Both the position numbers and the translations under genes were made by a program. Shown here one piece after another: positions 1 through 8,565 of a stretch of DNA of 33,922 bases. Source of the DNA: Candidatus Melainabacteria bacterium (lineage in GTDB: Bacteria; Cyanobacteriota; Vampirovibrionia; LMEP-6097); the NCBI GenBank assembly GCA_028817775.1, contig JAPPOW010000214.1, positions 1-33,922 on the forward strand, written 5' to 3'. Below the pieces are notes generated by a model, which saw nothing but the letters and a program-made list of their open reading frames with translations, was not told the origin of the DNA and did no database searches. Numbering within the stretch: the stretch's first letter is position 1; each line of letters starts with the position of its first letter.

Positions 1-165
1 ATCTTGGGATAATCATGTATTACATGTCTTGGTAAATAATTATAACCCTTATTAGGCCCGTAATAGCTGAAGTTTTTCTATATAGTCAATACCTTAAGGA
101 AAACTAATATTGACAGTTAATATAAGTCGCAGAAAATTAGGTGAGTTCCACTAAAATTTGGAAGC

Positions 166-1266
166 TTATTTTTCTAAGCCCTCAGTAAGGCATTCAGAGC
201 CCTTTGGGGTTACCACTACATCATCTTCGATGCGGACACCAATTTTCTTGGATTTAATATAGATACCTGGCTCCACAGTAGTCACCATGCCAACAACATA
301 CTTAGTGGTTTTCTTGTCGACACCGACATCATGTACGTCCATCCCTAGTGAGTGACCGGTACCGTGCATATAAAATTGTTTGAGTTCTTCTGGGTCGTTT
401 TTGTCCTTCATATAACCAAGGTCGACTAAACCTTCAGCTATCACATTGCAGGCAGCATCATGACTTTCTTGGAAACTTGCTCCTGGTTTAATGGTGGCAA
501 TCGCTGCTTGCTGGGCAGCTATAACCAGATCATAGATATCTTGTTGAGCTTGAGACATTTTGCCACTTGCATGATGCACTCGAGTAATGTCACTAGCGTA
601 GTATTGATACTCACAACCAGCATCAATCAAAATCAAGTCATTTTTGTCGATTTTTTTCTTGTTCTCTATATAGTGCAAGGTGCAAGCGTTAATTCCTGAA
701 GCAACGATTGCTGGATAAGCGCAGCCACTGGCTCCCTGTGATCTGAAAACCTGATAGAGAGCAGCTTCCACTTCATACTCATAAATTCCAGGGGTGATTA
801 ATTCAGCAGCTACCCTGTGTGCTTGTACCGCAATTGCAGCCGACTTGCGCATCACTTCAGTTTCAGCCTTGGATTTAATGCTGCGCATGCTATGCACCAA
901 TTCTTCTAGTTCTTTGGCGTCTTGAATTTCTTTGTAGTCATGAATATCATAACTAGCATCAGCATTGAAATTTTCTTTGGCTCCCTCAAGTCCTTCTCGA
1001 TACCCGTCCCAAAGTTCATGCTTAGGATCATAAGGTTCAACATAGAGTGAGTATGGGTTGTCAGCTTGTGGGTCCAGTACACATATGGCATTAGGCTCGG
1101 TGAAGCCTGTGAGGTAATAAAAATTACTATCTACTCTAAATGGATAATGAACATCATTGGAGAAATTCTTGAGTTGTCCGCTCTTGAATACTGCTCTACC
1201 ACCGGTTTCCTTGAGATAGTCAAGGACTTTGGTACGGCGGGATTTAAACTCTTCTTTTGTGATCAT
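166..1266 (-). CDS. pepP: Xaa-Pro aminopeptidase (M24 metallopeptidase)
   Basis: 366 aa ORF; M24 motifs such as LILIDAGCEYQYYASDITR, HGTGHSLGMDVHD, TTVEPGIYI; ATG start overlaps the upstream gene's TGA by 3 nt. Confidence 0.92.
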   Translation of the reverse strand: MITKEEFKSRRTKVLDYLKETGGRAVFKSGQLKNFSNDVHYPFRVDSNFYYLTGFTEPNAICVLDPQADNPYSLYVEPYDPKHELWDGYREGLEGAKENFNADASYDIHDYKEIQDAKELEELVHSMRSIKSKAETEVMRKSAAIAVQAHRVAAELITPGIYEYEVEAALYQVFRSQGASGCAYPAIVASGINACTLHYIENKKKIDKNDLILIDAGCEYQYYASDITRVHHASGKMSQAQQDIYDLVIAAQQAAIATIKPGASFQESHDAACNVIAEGLVDLGYMKDKNDPEELKQFYMHGTGHSLGMDVHDVGVDKKTTKYVVGMVTTVEPGIYIKSKKIGVRIEDDVVVTPKGSECLTEGLEK

Positions 1267-2501
1267 GCAACTGCGTTAAATGCTTGCTCCAAATCATTCT
1301 CTAGGTCTTCAACATTTTCAATACCGACAGAGATCCTTACTAGATTATCATTGATTCCAAGTTCTAACCTGCGCTCACGCGGCACGGCAGCGTGAGTCAT
1401 ACTGGCTGGATGTCCAATTAAACTTTCCACTCCACCAAGTGATTCAGCCAGCTGGAAGATATTAGTCGAGCTTACTAATTTTTTGACAGTGTCAAAATCA
1501 CCATCAAACTCAAATGAGAGCATACCGTTGTAAGCTGACATCTGTTTCTTATAAAGTGCATGCTGAGCATTGGACTCTAGTACTGGGCAGTGAACTGCTT
1601 TGACCTTAGGATGGGCTTCAAGCCAGTTGGCGATGGTGACACAGTTACTATGATGCTGGCGCATACGTACTGCTAGAGTCTTCATACCTTTCATCAAGAT
1701 CCAACAATCAAATGGTCCAGCTAGATTACCAGTGGCATTCTGGTTGTACTTAAAGGTCTCGGCTAAGTTTTCATCTTTGACAACTATAGCGCCAATCAAA
1801 ACATCAGAGTGACCACCAAGATATTTGGTACCTGAGTGCACTACTATATCAACCCCTAGATCAAGCGGGCGCTGCAAGAATGGAGTTGCAAAAGTATTAT
1901 CAAAGCCAACTAAGATCTTCTCGTCATCCTTACGACCAGCATTGACTTTATTGACTTCAGCAACAATTGCTTCAATGTCGCACAGCCTCATCAATGGATT
2001 AGTTGGTGACTCCAGCCAAACTAACCTAGTACTGTCTTTGATGGCTCCAGTGATATTGTTGATCTCGCGAGCATCAACAAAGTCATAACTTAAACCGATA
2101 GGACTCATGATTTCATTGAACAAGCGATGAGCGCCACCATAAAGATCCGAAGAAGAAATGATATGATCGCCTGGTTTAAAGATTTGCATCACGGCATGAA
2201 TCGCAGCAATCCCAGAAGGGTAGATACCAGCATAAATTCCGTTCTCGAGTGAAGCGAGTACATCGGCACAAGCAGTGCGAGTTGGGTTACCGGTGCGTGA
2301 GTAACAGTAACCCTTGTTGTCATCAATGCCAGCTTGAGTATAAGTAGAAGTTTGATAGATAGGAAAGATAGTTGAGCCAGTTGCAGGATCAGGTGCTTGC
2401 CCAACTAAAATAGAACGAGTTTCAAAACCCCAAGTTTTTTCAAGTTTCTTTTGGGCTTCATTAAGTTCAACCCGAGTACTGTGGTCTGCGCGGCCTTTCA
2501 T
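1263..2501 (-). CDS. PLP-dependent trans-sulfuration enzyme (cystathionine gamma-lyase/synthase)
   Basis: Cys/Met metabolism PLP motif VVHSGTKYLGGHSDVLIGA; start reassigned to MKGRADHS (2501) because the ORF extension to 2588 runs through an inverted repeat. Confidence 0.9.
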   Translation of the reverse strand: MKGRADHSTRVELNEAQKKLEKTWGFETRSILVGQAPDPATGSTIFPIYQTSTYTQAGIDDNKGYCYSRTGNPTRTACADVLASLENGIYAGIYPSGIAAIHAVMQIFKPGDHIISSSDLYGGAHRLFNEIMSPIGLSYDFVDAREINNITGAIKDSTRLVWLESPTNPLMRLCDIEAIVAEVNKVNAGRKDDEKILVGFDNTFATPFLQRPLDLGVDIVVHSGTKYLGGHSDVLIGAIVVKDENLAETFKYNQNATGNLAGPFDCWILMKGMKTLAVRMRQHHSNCVTIANWLEAHPKVKAVHCPVLESNAQHALYKKQMSAYNGMLSFEFDGDFDTVKKLVSSTNIFQLAESLGGVESLIGHPASMTHAAVPRERRLELGINDNLVRISVGIENVEDLENDLEQAFNAVA

Positions 2502-2525
2502 AGAAATATGAATATAACACGTAAG

Positions 2526-2653
2526 CCAAAGCGGGGCCGCGTCTCCCCATTTCACTTTTCCAGATAACATCGCATCGCACACGGCCACCAGTCCGGAAGG
2601 AACGCCGGATGTTATCTGGAAAAGTGAAATGGGGAGATGCGGCCCCGCTTTGG
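2526..2653. repeat. Near-perfect inverted repeat, 46-bp arms (2526-2571 / 2608-2653), 36-nt spacer
   Basis: ccaaagcggggccgcgtctccccatttcacttttccagataacatc versus the reverse complement of 2608-2653; 45 of 46 positions match by eye. Confidence 0.95.
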
Positions 2654-2668
2654 GGGCATATTTTATAT

Positions 2669-4177
2669 ATGCTCCTCAAGCAAGCGATAGCATTCGTTGA
2701 TCAGCACGCGGCGATCATCATATTACTCGGTCCAGTAGTTCTGCTGGTCTTGGTGGCCTTACACGATATTTTTCAAACTAGGCATACTATCAAGCGTAAC
2801 TATCCGGTTGTTGGCTTTTTGCGTTACTTCCTTGAAGTTATTGGTCCAGAGCTCAGGCAATACCTATTCCATGATGAGCGTTCAGACCGGCCGTTGCCAC
2901 GCTACCTACGTACCTGGGTTTATGCTCACTCCAAACAACAACTCGCTACCGTTGCCTTTGGTACTAAGAAGGATCTTGATAAACCAGGTACTATGCTGAT
3001 GCGTCATAGTCATTTCCCGGTCAATCCTAAGAACGGTGAAGCCGATAAAGACCACAAGGTTTTGATCGGCGCCAAACGCCGCTACCCTTATGAAGCTTCG
3101 ATGTTCAATATCTCAGGTATGTCCTATGGGGCACTTGGCAAAAATGCAGTCAAGGCTTTGGGCAATGGTGCCAAACTTGCAGAGTGTTTTATCAACACTG
3201 GTGAAGGTGGAGTTTCCAAATACCACTACAAGTCAGGGGCAGATTTGGTGGTTCAAATTGGTACGGCTAAATTTGGAATGCGTGATAGTGAAGGTGATTT
3301 TGATGAAAGTAAATTTTTGGAACTTGCACGTAATGCACAAGTGAAAATGTTTGAAGTCAAAATTTCGCAAGGAGCAAAACCTGGTAAGGGTGGAGTTCTT
3401 CCAAAAGAAAAAATTACTCCCGAGATTGCCAAGGCTCGTGGATTGGAGCAGGTTGATAAAGATGTCATCTCGCCACCCCGCCATAAAGAATGGGAAGATG
3501 AGGAAGGTATGCTTCGCTGGATAGAGCAACTACAGAACAAGGGTGGTAAACCTGTTGGACTTAAGTTCTGTCTTGGACGCAAAGGTTTTATGCGTCGTTT
3601 GATTGATGCAATCAACAAGACTGGGGTGATGCCAGACTTCCTTGCAGTTGATGGGGCTGAAGGTGCCACTGGCGCAGCACCACAAGCACATACTGATTAC
3701 CTTGGTTATCCACTTAAAGACGCACTCATGTATGTAGACAACATGCTTAGAGAAGCAGGAATGCGTGAAGAAATCAAAATCATAGCTTCTGGGAAAATTA
3801 TTACTGGTGCTGATCTGGCGATCATGGTTGCACTAGGTGCTGACCTTTGCCAAGGTGCGCGTGGCTTTATGCTCAGTATCGGTTGTATTCATGCACTCAA
3901 GTGCAATACCAATCACTGTCCAGCAGGGATTGCTACTCACAATCCTTGGCTAGAGCGTGGTTTAGTGATGCACGAAAAGGTACCTCGTGTTGCAAATTAT
4001 CATCACGCAGTGATTCATGAGTTCAATGGCGTTATGCATGCTTGTGGCAAGACCAGTCCCCAAGAATTCAAGAGAAGTGATGTGATGAAAGTAGTAGACT
4101 TCCATAAGATTGTCACCATGAATGAGTTGGTGCCGCAACCACCACTCAAGGCATGTCATCAAGGAGGTGAAGGTTAG
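2669..4177 (+). CDS. FMN-binding glutamate synthase family protein (GltB-domain, membrane-anchored)
   Basis: N-terminal TM segment, then MSYGALGKNAVKALGNGA, GTGEGGVSKYHY-like and GADLCQGARGFMLSIGCIHALKCNTNHCPAGIATHNP; start moved to 2669, outside the inverted repeat. Confidence 0.88.
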   Translation: MLLKQAIAFVDQHAAIIILLGPVVLLVLVALHDIFQTRHTIKRNYPVVGFLRYFLEVIGPELRQYLFHDERSDRPLPRYLRTWVYAHSKQQLATVAFGTKKDLDKPGTMLMRHSHFPVNPKNGEADKDHKVLIGAKRRYPYEASMFNISGMSYGALGKNAVKALGNGAKLAECFINTGEGGVSKYHYKSGADLVVQIGTAKFGMRDSEGDFDESKFLELARNAQVKMFEVKISQGAKPGKGGVLPKEKITPEIAKARGLEQVDKDVISPPRHKEWEDEEGMLRWIEQLQNKGGKPVGLKFCLGRKGFMRRLIDAINKTGVMPDFLAVDGAEGATGAAPQAHTDYLGYPLKDALMYVDNMLREAGMREEIKIIASGKIITGADLAIMVALGADLCQGARGFMLSIGCIHALKCNTNHCPAGIATHNPWLERGLVMHEKVPRVANYHHAVIHEFNGVMHACGKTSPQEFKRSDVMKVVDFHKIVTMNELVPQPPLKACHQGGEG

Positions 4178-4234
4178 ATTTGTTACGAGAGCTTCAAGAG
4201 CATAACGCAGCTATTGGAGCTGTCGTGACAAATC
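4177..4234. repeat. Palindromic element C1
   Basis: gatttgttacgagagcttcaa ... attggagctgtcgtgacaaatc imperfect inverted repeat, starting at the stop codon of the preceding gene. Confidence 0.8.
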
Positions 4235-4240
4235 TCTAGT

Positions 4241-4597
4241 ATGCTAAGATTTATTTCCACCATGTTTAGATTTTTCAGTTTCTTATTCGGGATTGCAGCG
4301 GGTTTTACACTTGCTCTTGTGGTCCTACCTATTCCTGGCAAAACTTTTTTCAACAGAATGTCTAAGCTGCCCCCAAGCGCCAAGGACCTAATTGATCACA
4401 GTATCAGTGTTGGTATATCTTTCTTTAGACTTGCGTTTGTGGCAGGTAAGGAATTTAATCATAGATTCTCGGATATCATGCGTGATACCAAGGCTAAGAT
4501 TGATGAACTCAACGATAAGTATTCTGATGAACTTAACAAGTTTAAAGCCAAACGCAATGGCAATCCGGAGAGTAGTAAAGAAGAAGTGAGTGTGTAA
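4241..4597 (+). CDS. YtxH-like small membrane protein
   Basis: N-terminal hydrophobic LFGIAAGFTLALVVLP then amphipathic helix; start may be 4241 or 4262. Confidence 0.6.
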   Translation: MLRFISTMFRFFSFLFGIAAGFTLALVVLPIPGKTFFNRMSKLPPSAKDLIDHSISVGISFFRLAFVAGKEFNHRFSDIMRDTKAKIDELNDKYSDELNKFKAKRNGNPESSKEEVSV

Positions 4598-4891
4598 ATG
4601 GAAGCAGAAACGACCAGCATTATTGACATAGTATTTGTATCGAGCTTAGCTCTTCTGACCTTGGCTACGATTATATTTCTGGTCTTCTTTGTGCCAGTAT
4701 TGGTGCAACTCGCTAAAGTGCTTGAATCCCTCAAAGCATTAGTTGATATCGGCCGTGACTATGTTGAAGGCGTGCGTAACAAAATCAATAACGCCGGTCA
4801 TAATGTTGGTAAGTTGCTTGATTATGCTTCTGCACTTTCTTCTACTTTAGGCAAAGCTGCATTAGATTTAATCTTCTCGAGTAGAAAATAA
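4598..4891 (+). CDS. DUF948-like small membrane protein
   Basis: Single N-terminal TM followed by helical VLESLKALVDIGRDYVEGVRNKINNAGHNVGK; directly follows 4241-4597. Confidence 0.55.
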   Translation: MEAETTSIIDIVFVSSLALLTLATIIFLVFFVPVLVQLAKVLESLKALVDIGRDYVEGVRNKINNAGHNVGKLLDYASALSSTLGKAALDLIFSSRK

Positions 4892-5038
4892 TTTGTCACG
4901 ATAGCTCCAATAGGGGGCTCCGTCCTTCTATTGAATTGTTACCTCTTCGTGACCCCTAAACCCTCATTGGCTACAGCCAACTTCGGGCACGTCCTGTGGA
5001 CTTCGCAAGCCTTGCTCTTGAAGCTCTCGTAACAAATT
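4890..5038. repeat. Palindromic element C2 (long form, inverted relative to C1)
   Basis: aatttgtcacgatagctccaat ... cttgaagctctcgtaacaaatt arms matching C1 arms in opposite order. Confidence 0.8.
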
Positions 5039-5104
5039 TAATAATAGTTGGTGTACGGGTTAAATTCCCCTACTTGGCCTGTGTGTTTTCAGGTTTGATT
5101 TTGG

Positions 5105-5110
5105 TATAAT
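5105..5110 (+). promoter_or_regulatory. -10 hexamer TATAAT, 6 nt before ATG 5117 (candidate leaderless start)
   Basis: ttggTATAATtaagttATG. Confidence 0.6.
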
Positions 5111-5116
5111 TAAGTT

Positions 5117-5449
5117 ATGGATAATCGTGGTAATGATGAATTTGGAAAGTTTTTCTTTGGCCTGCTTTTTGGTCTAGCAGCGGGTTTCGTTGCAGGGATC
5201 TTGAGTGCAGATAGACCAGGAAGAGAAGTGCGTCGTGATATCGAAGTCAATTCTTCTGATTTCTTTGAAACTTTGAGAGACAGAGTTGAGGATATCAGAG
5301 ACCAAGCTGCAGATACCATTAGAGATTTCAAGGGTTTTACTGATGATAAGTTGAGAGCTTCAGCAGAAAGCATTCAAACTCAAGTGGAATCACTTGGAGA
5401 GCAATTGGACGAACTAACTAGAAAACAAGCAGCTAGCTCTAAGAACTAG
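5117..5449 (+). CDS. YtxH domain-containing protein
   Basis: FFFGLLFGLAAGFVAGILSADRPGREVRRDI plus coiled-coil tail. Confidence 0.75.
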   Translation: MDNRGNDEFGKFFFGLLFGLAAGFVAGILSADRPGREVRRDIEVNSSDFFETLRDRVEDIRDQAADTIRDFKGFTDDKLRASAESIQTQVESLGEQLDELTRKQAASSKN

Positions 5450-5458
5450 CCCCGCATC

Positions 5459-6409
5459 GTGAAAGCTTTTTACAATAAACACAAAGCAACAATCATAATG
5501 TTGTCCCCATTAATCTTGGGCTTGATGTTTTTTGTATACAGTGGCATTTCTGGTTTGATGACGGTCAAGGATGCTGAGATCTTTGAGCAAACAGAAGAAG
5601 TTCCTTTGCAGATTGGTGACTTTGAGATTCAGGAGATTGATACTGAAAGCAATCAGGTTAAGTGGATTCTCAACGCGGTCAATAGTCAATCTGACCTGAG
5701 TCAAAATCAAGCTGAGGTTGATAAGCCTAAGCTGAGTTTTTATGATCCGGATTCTAATTTTGAAGATCTCAAGTTCATTATCACTGCTAAGCGAGCTTCC
5801 TTTGATAAGGCGGAGCAGGAAATCATCCTGCGTGACAATGTACAGCTTAATACCAGTGATAAGAAGTACAAGCTGCATGCTGGACACTTGAAGTTTAATG
5901 AAACTAGACCACATTTGGTGGTTTCTAAGAATTGGACACTCAATTCGACTGATGGTTTTCAGGTCAGTGGCAGCCATGGTTTGCTTGCTAAAGATTTTTC
6001 AACCATTGATAGTCAAGGCGGAGCTCAATTACGTAAAACTCAAGATGGTGAGCTTAATTTGCGTGCTAATAAAATTCATTTGGAAACAATTGGCGACAAT
6101 GCAATCAGGGCTGAGGAGTCTGCAGTCTTGCATATCGATGAGACTACTGACCTCAAGGCTGAAGAAATAATTATCAATGCTGATGGTTCAATTCTGGCTG
6201 AGCGCTTAGTCAATGCCAAAGCCACTAATATTGATTGTTTCTCTGATCACTTGGAGATTGAGGTTGATGCTGATAAAAAACCAGTACAGGCGATATTTAC
6301 TCAGAACCCTTTTTTGATTCAGGGTGATAATACTATCTATGCTGATAAAATAATTTATGATTTTGAGACAGGCAAGGCGTCGGTAATAGGTAACGTACAT
6401 TCTGATTAG
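5459..6409 (+). CDS. LPS export ABC transporter periplasmic protein, LptC-like
   Basis: N-terminal TM and OstA-type beta repeats (FEIQEIDTESNQVKWILNA, AKRASFDKAEQEIILRDNVQL); GTG start; followed by an LptA-like gene. Confidence 0.72.
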   Translation: MKAFYNKHKATIIMLSPLILGLMFFVYSGISGLMTVKDAEIFEQTEEVPLQIGDFEIQEIDTESNQVKWILNAVNSQSDLSQNQAEVDKPKLSFYDPDSNFEDLKFIITAKRASFDKAEQEIILRDNVQLNTSDKKYKLHAGHLKFNETRPHLVVSKNWTLNSTDGFQVSGSHGLLAKDFSTIDSQGGAQLRKTQDGELNLRANKIHLETIGDNAIRAEESAVLHIDETTDLKAEEIIINADGSILAERLVNAKATNIDCFSDHLEIEVDADKKPVQAIFTQNPFLIQGDNTIYADKIIYDFETGKASVIGNVHSD

Positions 6410-6415
6410 CTCTCG

Positions 6416-6506
6416 GTCATTGCGAGGAGTGCCACGACGAAGTAATCCAGTGGACAAGTCATGTCCGTGCATTAGATTGCTTCGTCACTTCGTTTCTCGC
6501 AATGAC
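6416..6506. repeat. Palindromic element A1 (gtcattgcgag ... ctcgcaatgac)
   Basis: Terminal inverted repeat gtcattgcgag/ctcgcaatgac plus inner arms; two other copies in window (15292, 30571). Confidence 0.9.
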
Positions 6507-6507
6507 G

Positions 6508-6513
6508 TATAAT
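6508..6513 (+). promoter_or_regulatory. -10 hexamer TATAAT, 8 nt before GTG 6522, 2 nt after element A1
   Basis: aatgacgTATAATagtttgaaGTG. Confidence 0.55.
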
Positions 6514-6521
6514 AGTTTGAA

Positions 6522-7481
6522 GTGCTTAGCAGACTTAGTATTTTGATTTTGTTTTTATGCTACTTGCCAGCGCAAGCAGTTCCTGCCGGCATGGACAAAT
6601 TCAAAATCATCTCAGCAGATAAGCTTGATTATGAAGATGGCAATTCAACCTTAATTGGTAATGTCAAAATTGCGATTGGTGATTTTACTCTTGCAGCACC
6701 CAAGGTTTTGATTGATTCAGACGCCAATGGTGAACCGAGCTATGCTCATTTCTTAGACCAGGCAACTCTTGATTCTGAGAAAATTAGTATTGAAGCCCAG
6801 ACTATGGATATTGATGTGGCGAAGTCTTTGCTTAAGTGTTTTGCAGCAGCAGATGGCACTATTACCACAACTCTGTTTACTGCAAAACAAGCTAATTTAT
6901 ACTCTGAGTATCAAGAAATTGATTTAGTGACAGGCTTTGCCAAGGCCTCAGCTAAAGAGGGTGCCAAGATCAAATATATCAGCGAGGACTTAAGTGTTGA
7001 GTCAATTAATATGGAGCTTGAATTGAAAGATCTGCGTGAAGTGAAGTTTGTTAATTTCCTGGAAGAGGTTTCTGCAATTGGTGATGATATGAGGCTAGAG
7101 TCACGTGATTTGCTTTACTTTCCTGATCAAGAATTAATCAAAGCCAATGATGATGTTAAGCTACTCCTGTTAAACGGAGAGCAAGCAAGTTATTTATTTG
7201 CTGATGCTGCTATCTATGAGGAGCAAAGTCAATTGGTGACAGCGCTCTCGCGTAGCCTAGAGCCAGGGGCTGAAATTCATAGTGCAGGCATGTTTGGTAA
7301 AGCTAGACAGATCCAAGCCCAGCTTATCAATGGCAATCAATTGGAGTCCGCAGTTTTGACTGGTGAAGCTTATGCTCAGTATCTAGATAAATCAGTCTTG
7401 GGGCACGAGATTTTGTTTGACGCTGGCAAGCAAGAGCTGAAGACCTTAGTAGGTAGACCGAGGACAAGGTTGTTGAAATAA
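6522..7481 (+). CDS. LptA/OstA-like LPS transport periplasmic protein
   Basis: Signal peptide and OstA repeats (FKIISADKLDYEDGNSTLIGNVKIAIGDFTLAAPKVLID); GTG start. Confidence 0.75.
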   Translation: MLSRLSILILFLCYLPAQAVPAGMDKFKIISADKLDYEDGNSTLIGNVKIAIGDFTLAAPKVLIDSDANGEPSYAHFLDQATLDSEKISIEAQTMDIDVAKSLLKCFAAADGTITTTLFTAKQANLYSEYQEIDLVTGFAKASAKEGAKIKYISEDLSVESINMELELKDLREVKFVNFLEEVSAIGDDMRLESRDLLYFPDQELIKANDDVKLLLLNGEQASYLFADAAIYEEQSQLVTALSRSLEPGAEIHSAGMFGKARQIQAQLINGNQLESAVLTGEAYAQYLDKSVLGHEILFDAGKQELKTLVGRPRTRLLK

Positions 7482-7482
7482 A

Positions 7483-7511
7483 AAATACCGAGCCTAAATG
7501 GCTCGGTATTT
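7483..7511. terminator. Bidirectional intrinsic terminator
   Basis: aaataccgagcc-taaat-ggctcggtattt perfect 12-bp stem; T-tract on the minus strand; lies between convergent genes. Confidence 0.85.
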
Positions 7512-7534
7512 AAGTTTGTTTCTCGTCACTGCAA

Positions 7535-7762
7535 TTAAACAGCTTGCCTTGCATGTAATGCTTTGACAGCTCTTGATCTAGGCTTATTGTCCAGACCAAG
7601 GAAGCAACGTCCCATTTCTACCAATGTGCTTCGGAGTGTTTTTTCTTCTGCACCTGTAGTAGGACTATGACGAGTAACAGTTGAGGCACCGGTTCTGTGA
7701 TTAGACACAGAGCTTTGTCTCAACCCCATTGTTCGAGACTCCGGGTGGAGTCTTGTACTCAT
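7535..7762 (-). CDS. Small hypothetical protein (75 aa)
   Basis: ATG 7 nt after TATAAT (minus strand) and terminator hairpin 24 nt downstream; no family recognised. Confidence 0.5.
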   Translation of the reverse strand: MSTRLHPESRTMGLRQSSVSNHRTGASTVTRHSPTTGAEEKTLRSTLVEMGRCFLGLDNKPRSRAVKALHARQAV

Positions 7763-7769
7763 GTCATTA

Positions 7770-7775
7770 ATTATA
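7770..7775 (-). promoter_or_regulatory. -10 hexamer TATAAT for the 75-aa ORF
   Basis: minus strand ctggcTATAATtaatgacATG. Confidence 0.55.
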
Positions 7776-7785
7776 GCCAGTTTCC

Positions 7786-8565
7786 CTATGAAAAATCAAG
7801 GGCAATATTATCAATTAATCTGGTCTTGCCCAGTTTCCCTGCAAAAAACAATCTGCCCCAGTGAACTTCAAGGTATTCAGTTTTGATTTTGTTTTGACTT
7901 AAATTAGATATAGCTGCTTCTATGCTCAGTTTTTTATTGGCGATGGCCTGCAAATTAGTGTAGATTGCTGCTGCTTGCTTGCGTTCAGGCTCACTAAGAT
8001 ATTGATTGCGTGAACTCATAGCTAGTCCACTCTCTTCACGCATGATTGGAGCTCTAATAATCTTGACCGGAATATCTAAGTGCTTAATCATTTCTTCGAT
8101 AATGATTAATTGTTGAAAATCCTTCTCACCCAAAATTGCATATTGCGGCTGCACTGCATCAAACAAAGCTTTGACCACAGTACAAACACCATCAAAGTGT
8201 CCCGGGCGACTGAGACCACAAAGCTTATTAGCTAATTCTGAATCAGCTGGGATATTCACTGGTTCACTGGGATAAATATCTTGGTAATTTGGTGCCCAAA
8301 CATAGTCAGCTAGCCCTTCAAGTAATTCAAGATCAGTTTCTAAAGTTCTAGGGTACTGATCAAAATCTTCTCCCTTACCAAACTGAAGTGGGTTGACGTA
8401 GATGCTCACCATGACTTTATCAGCATAGTTGCGTGCCAACTTTACTAAGCTCAAATGACCTTCATGAAGAGCACCCATAGTAGGAACCAGACCTAGCCCC
8501 TGAGCCAGGCTAGTCTTTTTGAGTAGGGAGGAAAGTTCCTCTCTAGTTTTGATTAGTTCAACCAT
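7786..8565 (-). CDS. panC: Pantoate--beta-alanine ligase
   Basis: LGLVPTMGALHEGHLSLVKLA, SIYVNPLQFGKGEDFDQYPRTLETDLELL, YAILGEKDFQQL, SSRNQYLSEPER. Confidence 0.97.
   Translation of the reverse strand: MVELIKTREELSSLLKKTSLAQGLGLVPTMGALHEGHLSLVKLARNYADKVMVSIYVNPLQFGKGEDFDQYPRTLETDLELLEGLADYVWAPNYQDIYPSEPVNIPADSELANKLCGLSRPGHFDGVCTVVKALFDAVQPQYAILGEKDFQQLIIIEEMIKHLDIPVKIIRAPIMREESGLAMSSRNQYLSEPERKQAAAIYTNLQAIANKKLSIEAAISNLSQNKIKTEYLEVHWGRLFFAGKLGKTRLIDNIALDFS

Noticed and set aside
2502-2668. ORF N-terminal extensions sharing the peptide MLSGKVKWGDAAPLW in both divergent genes
   Set aside because: Both come from translating the two arms of the 46-bp inverted repeat; conserved protein starts lie outside it (2501 and 2669).
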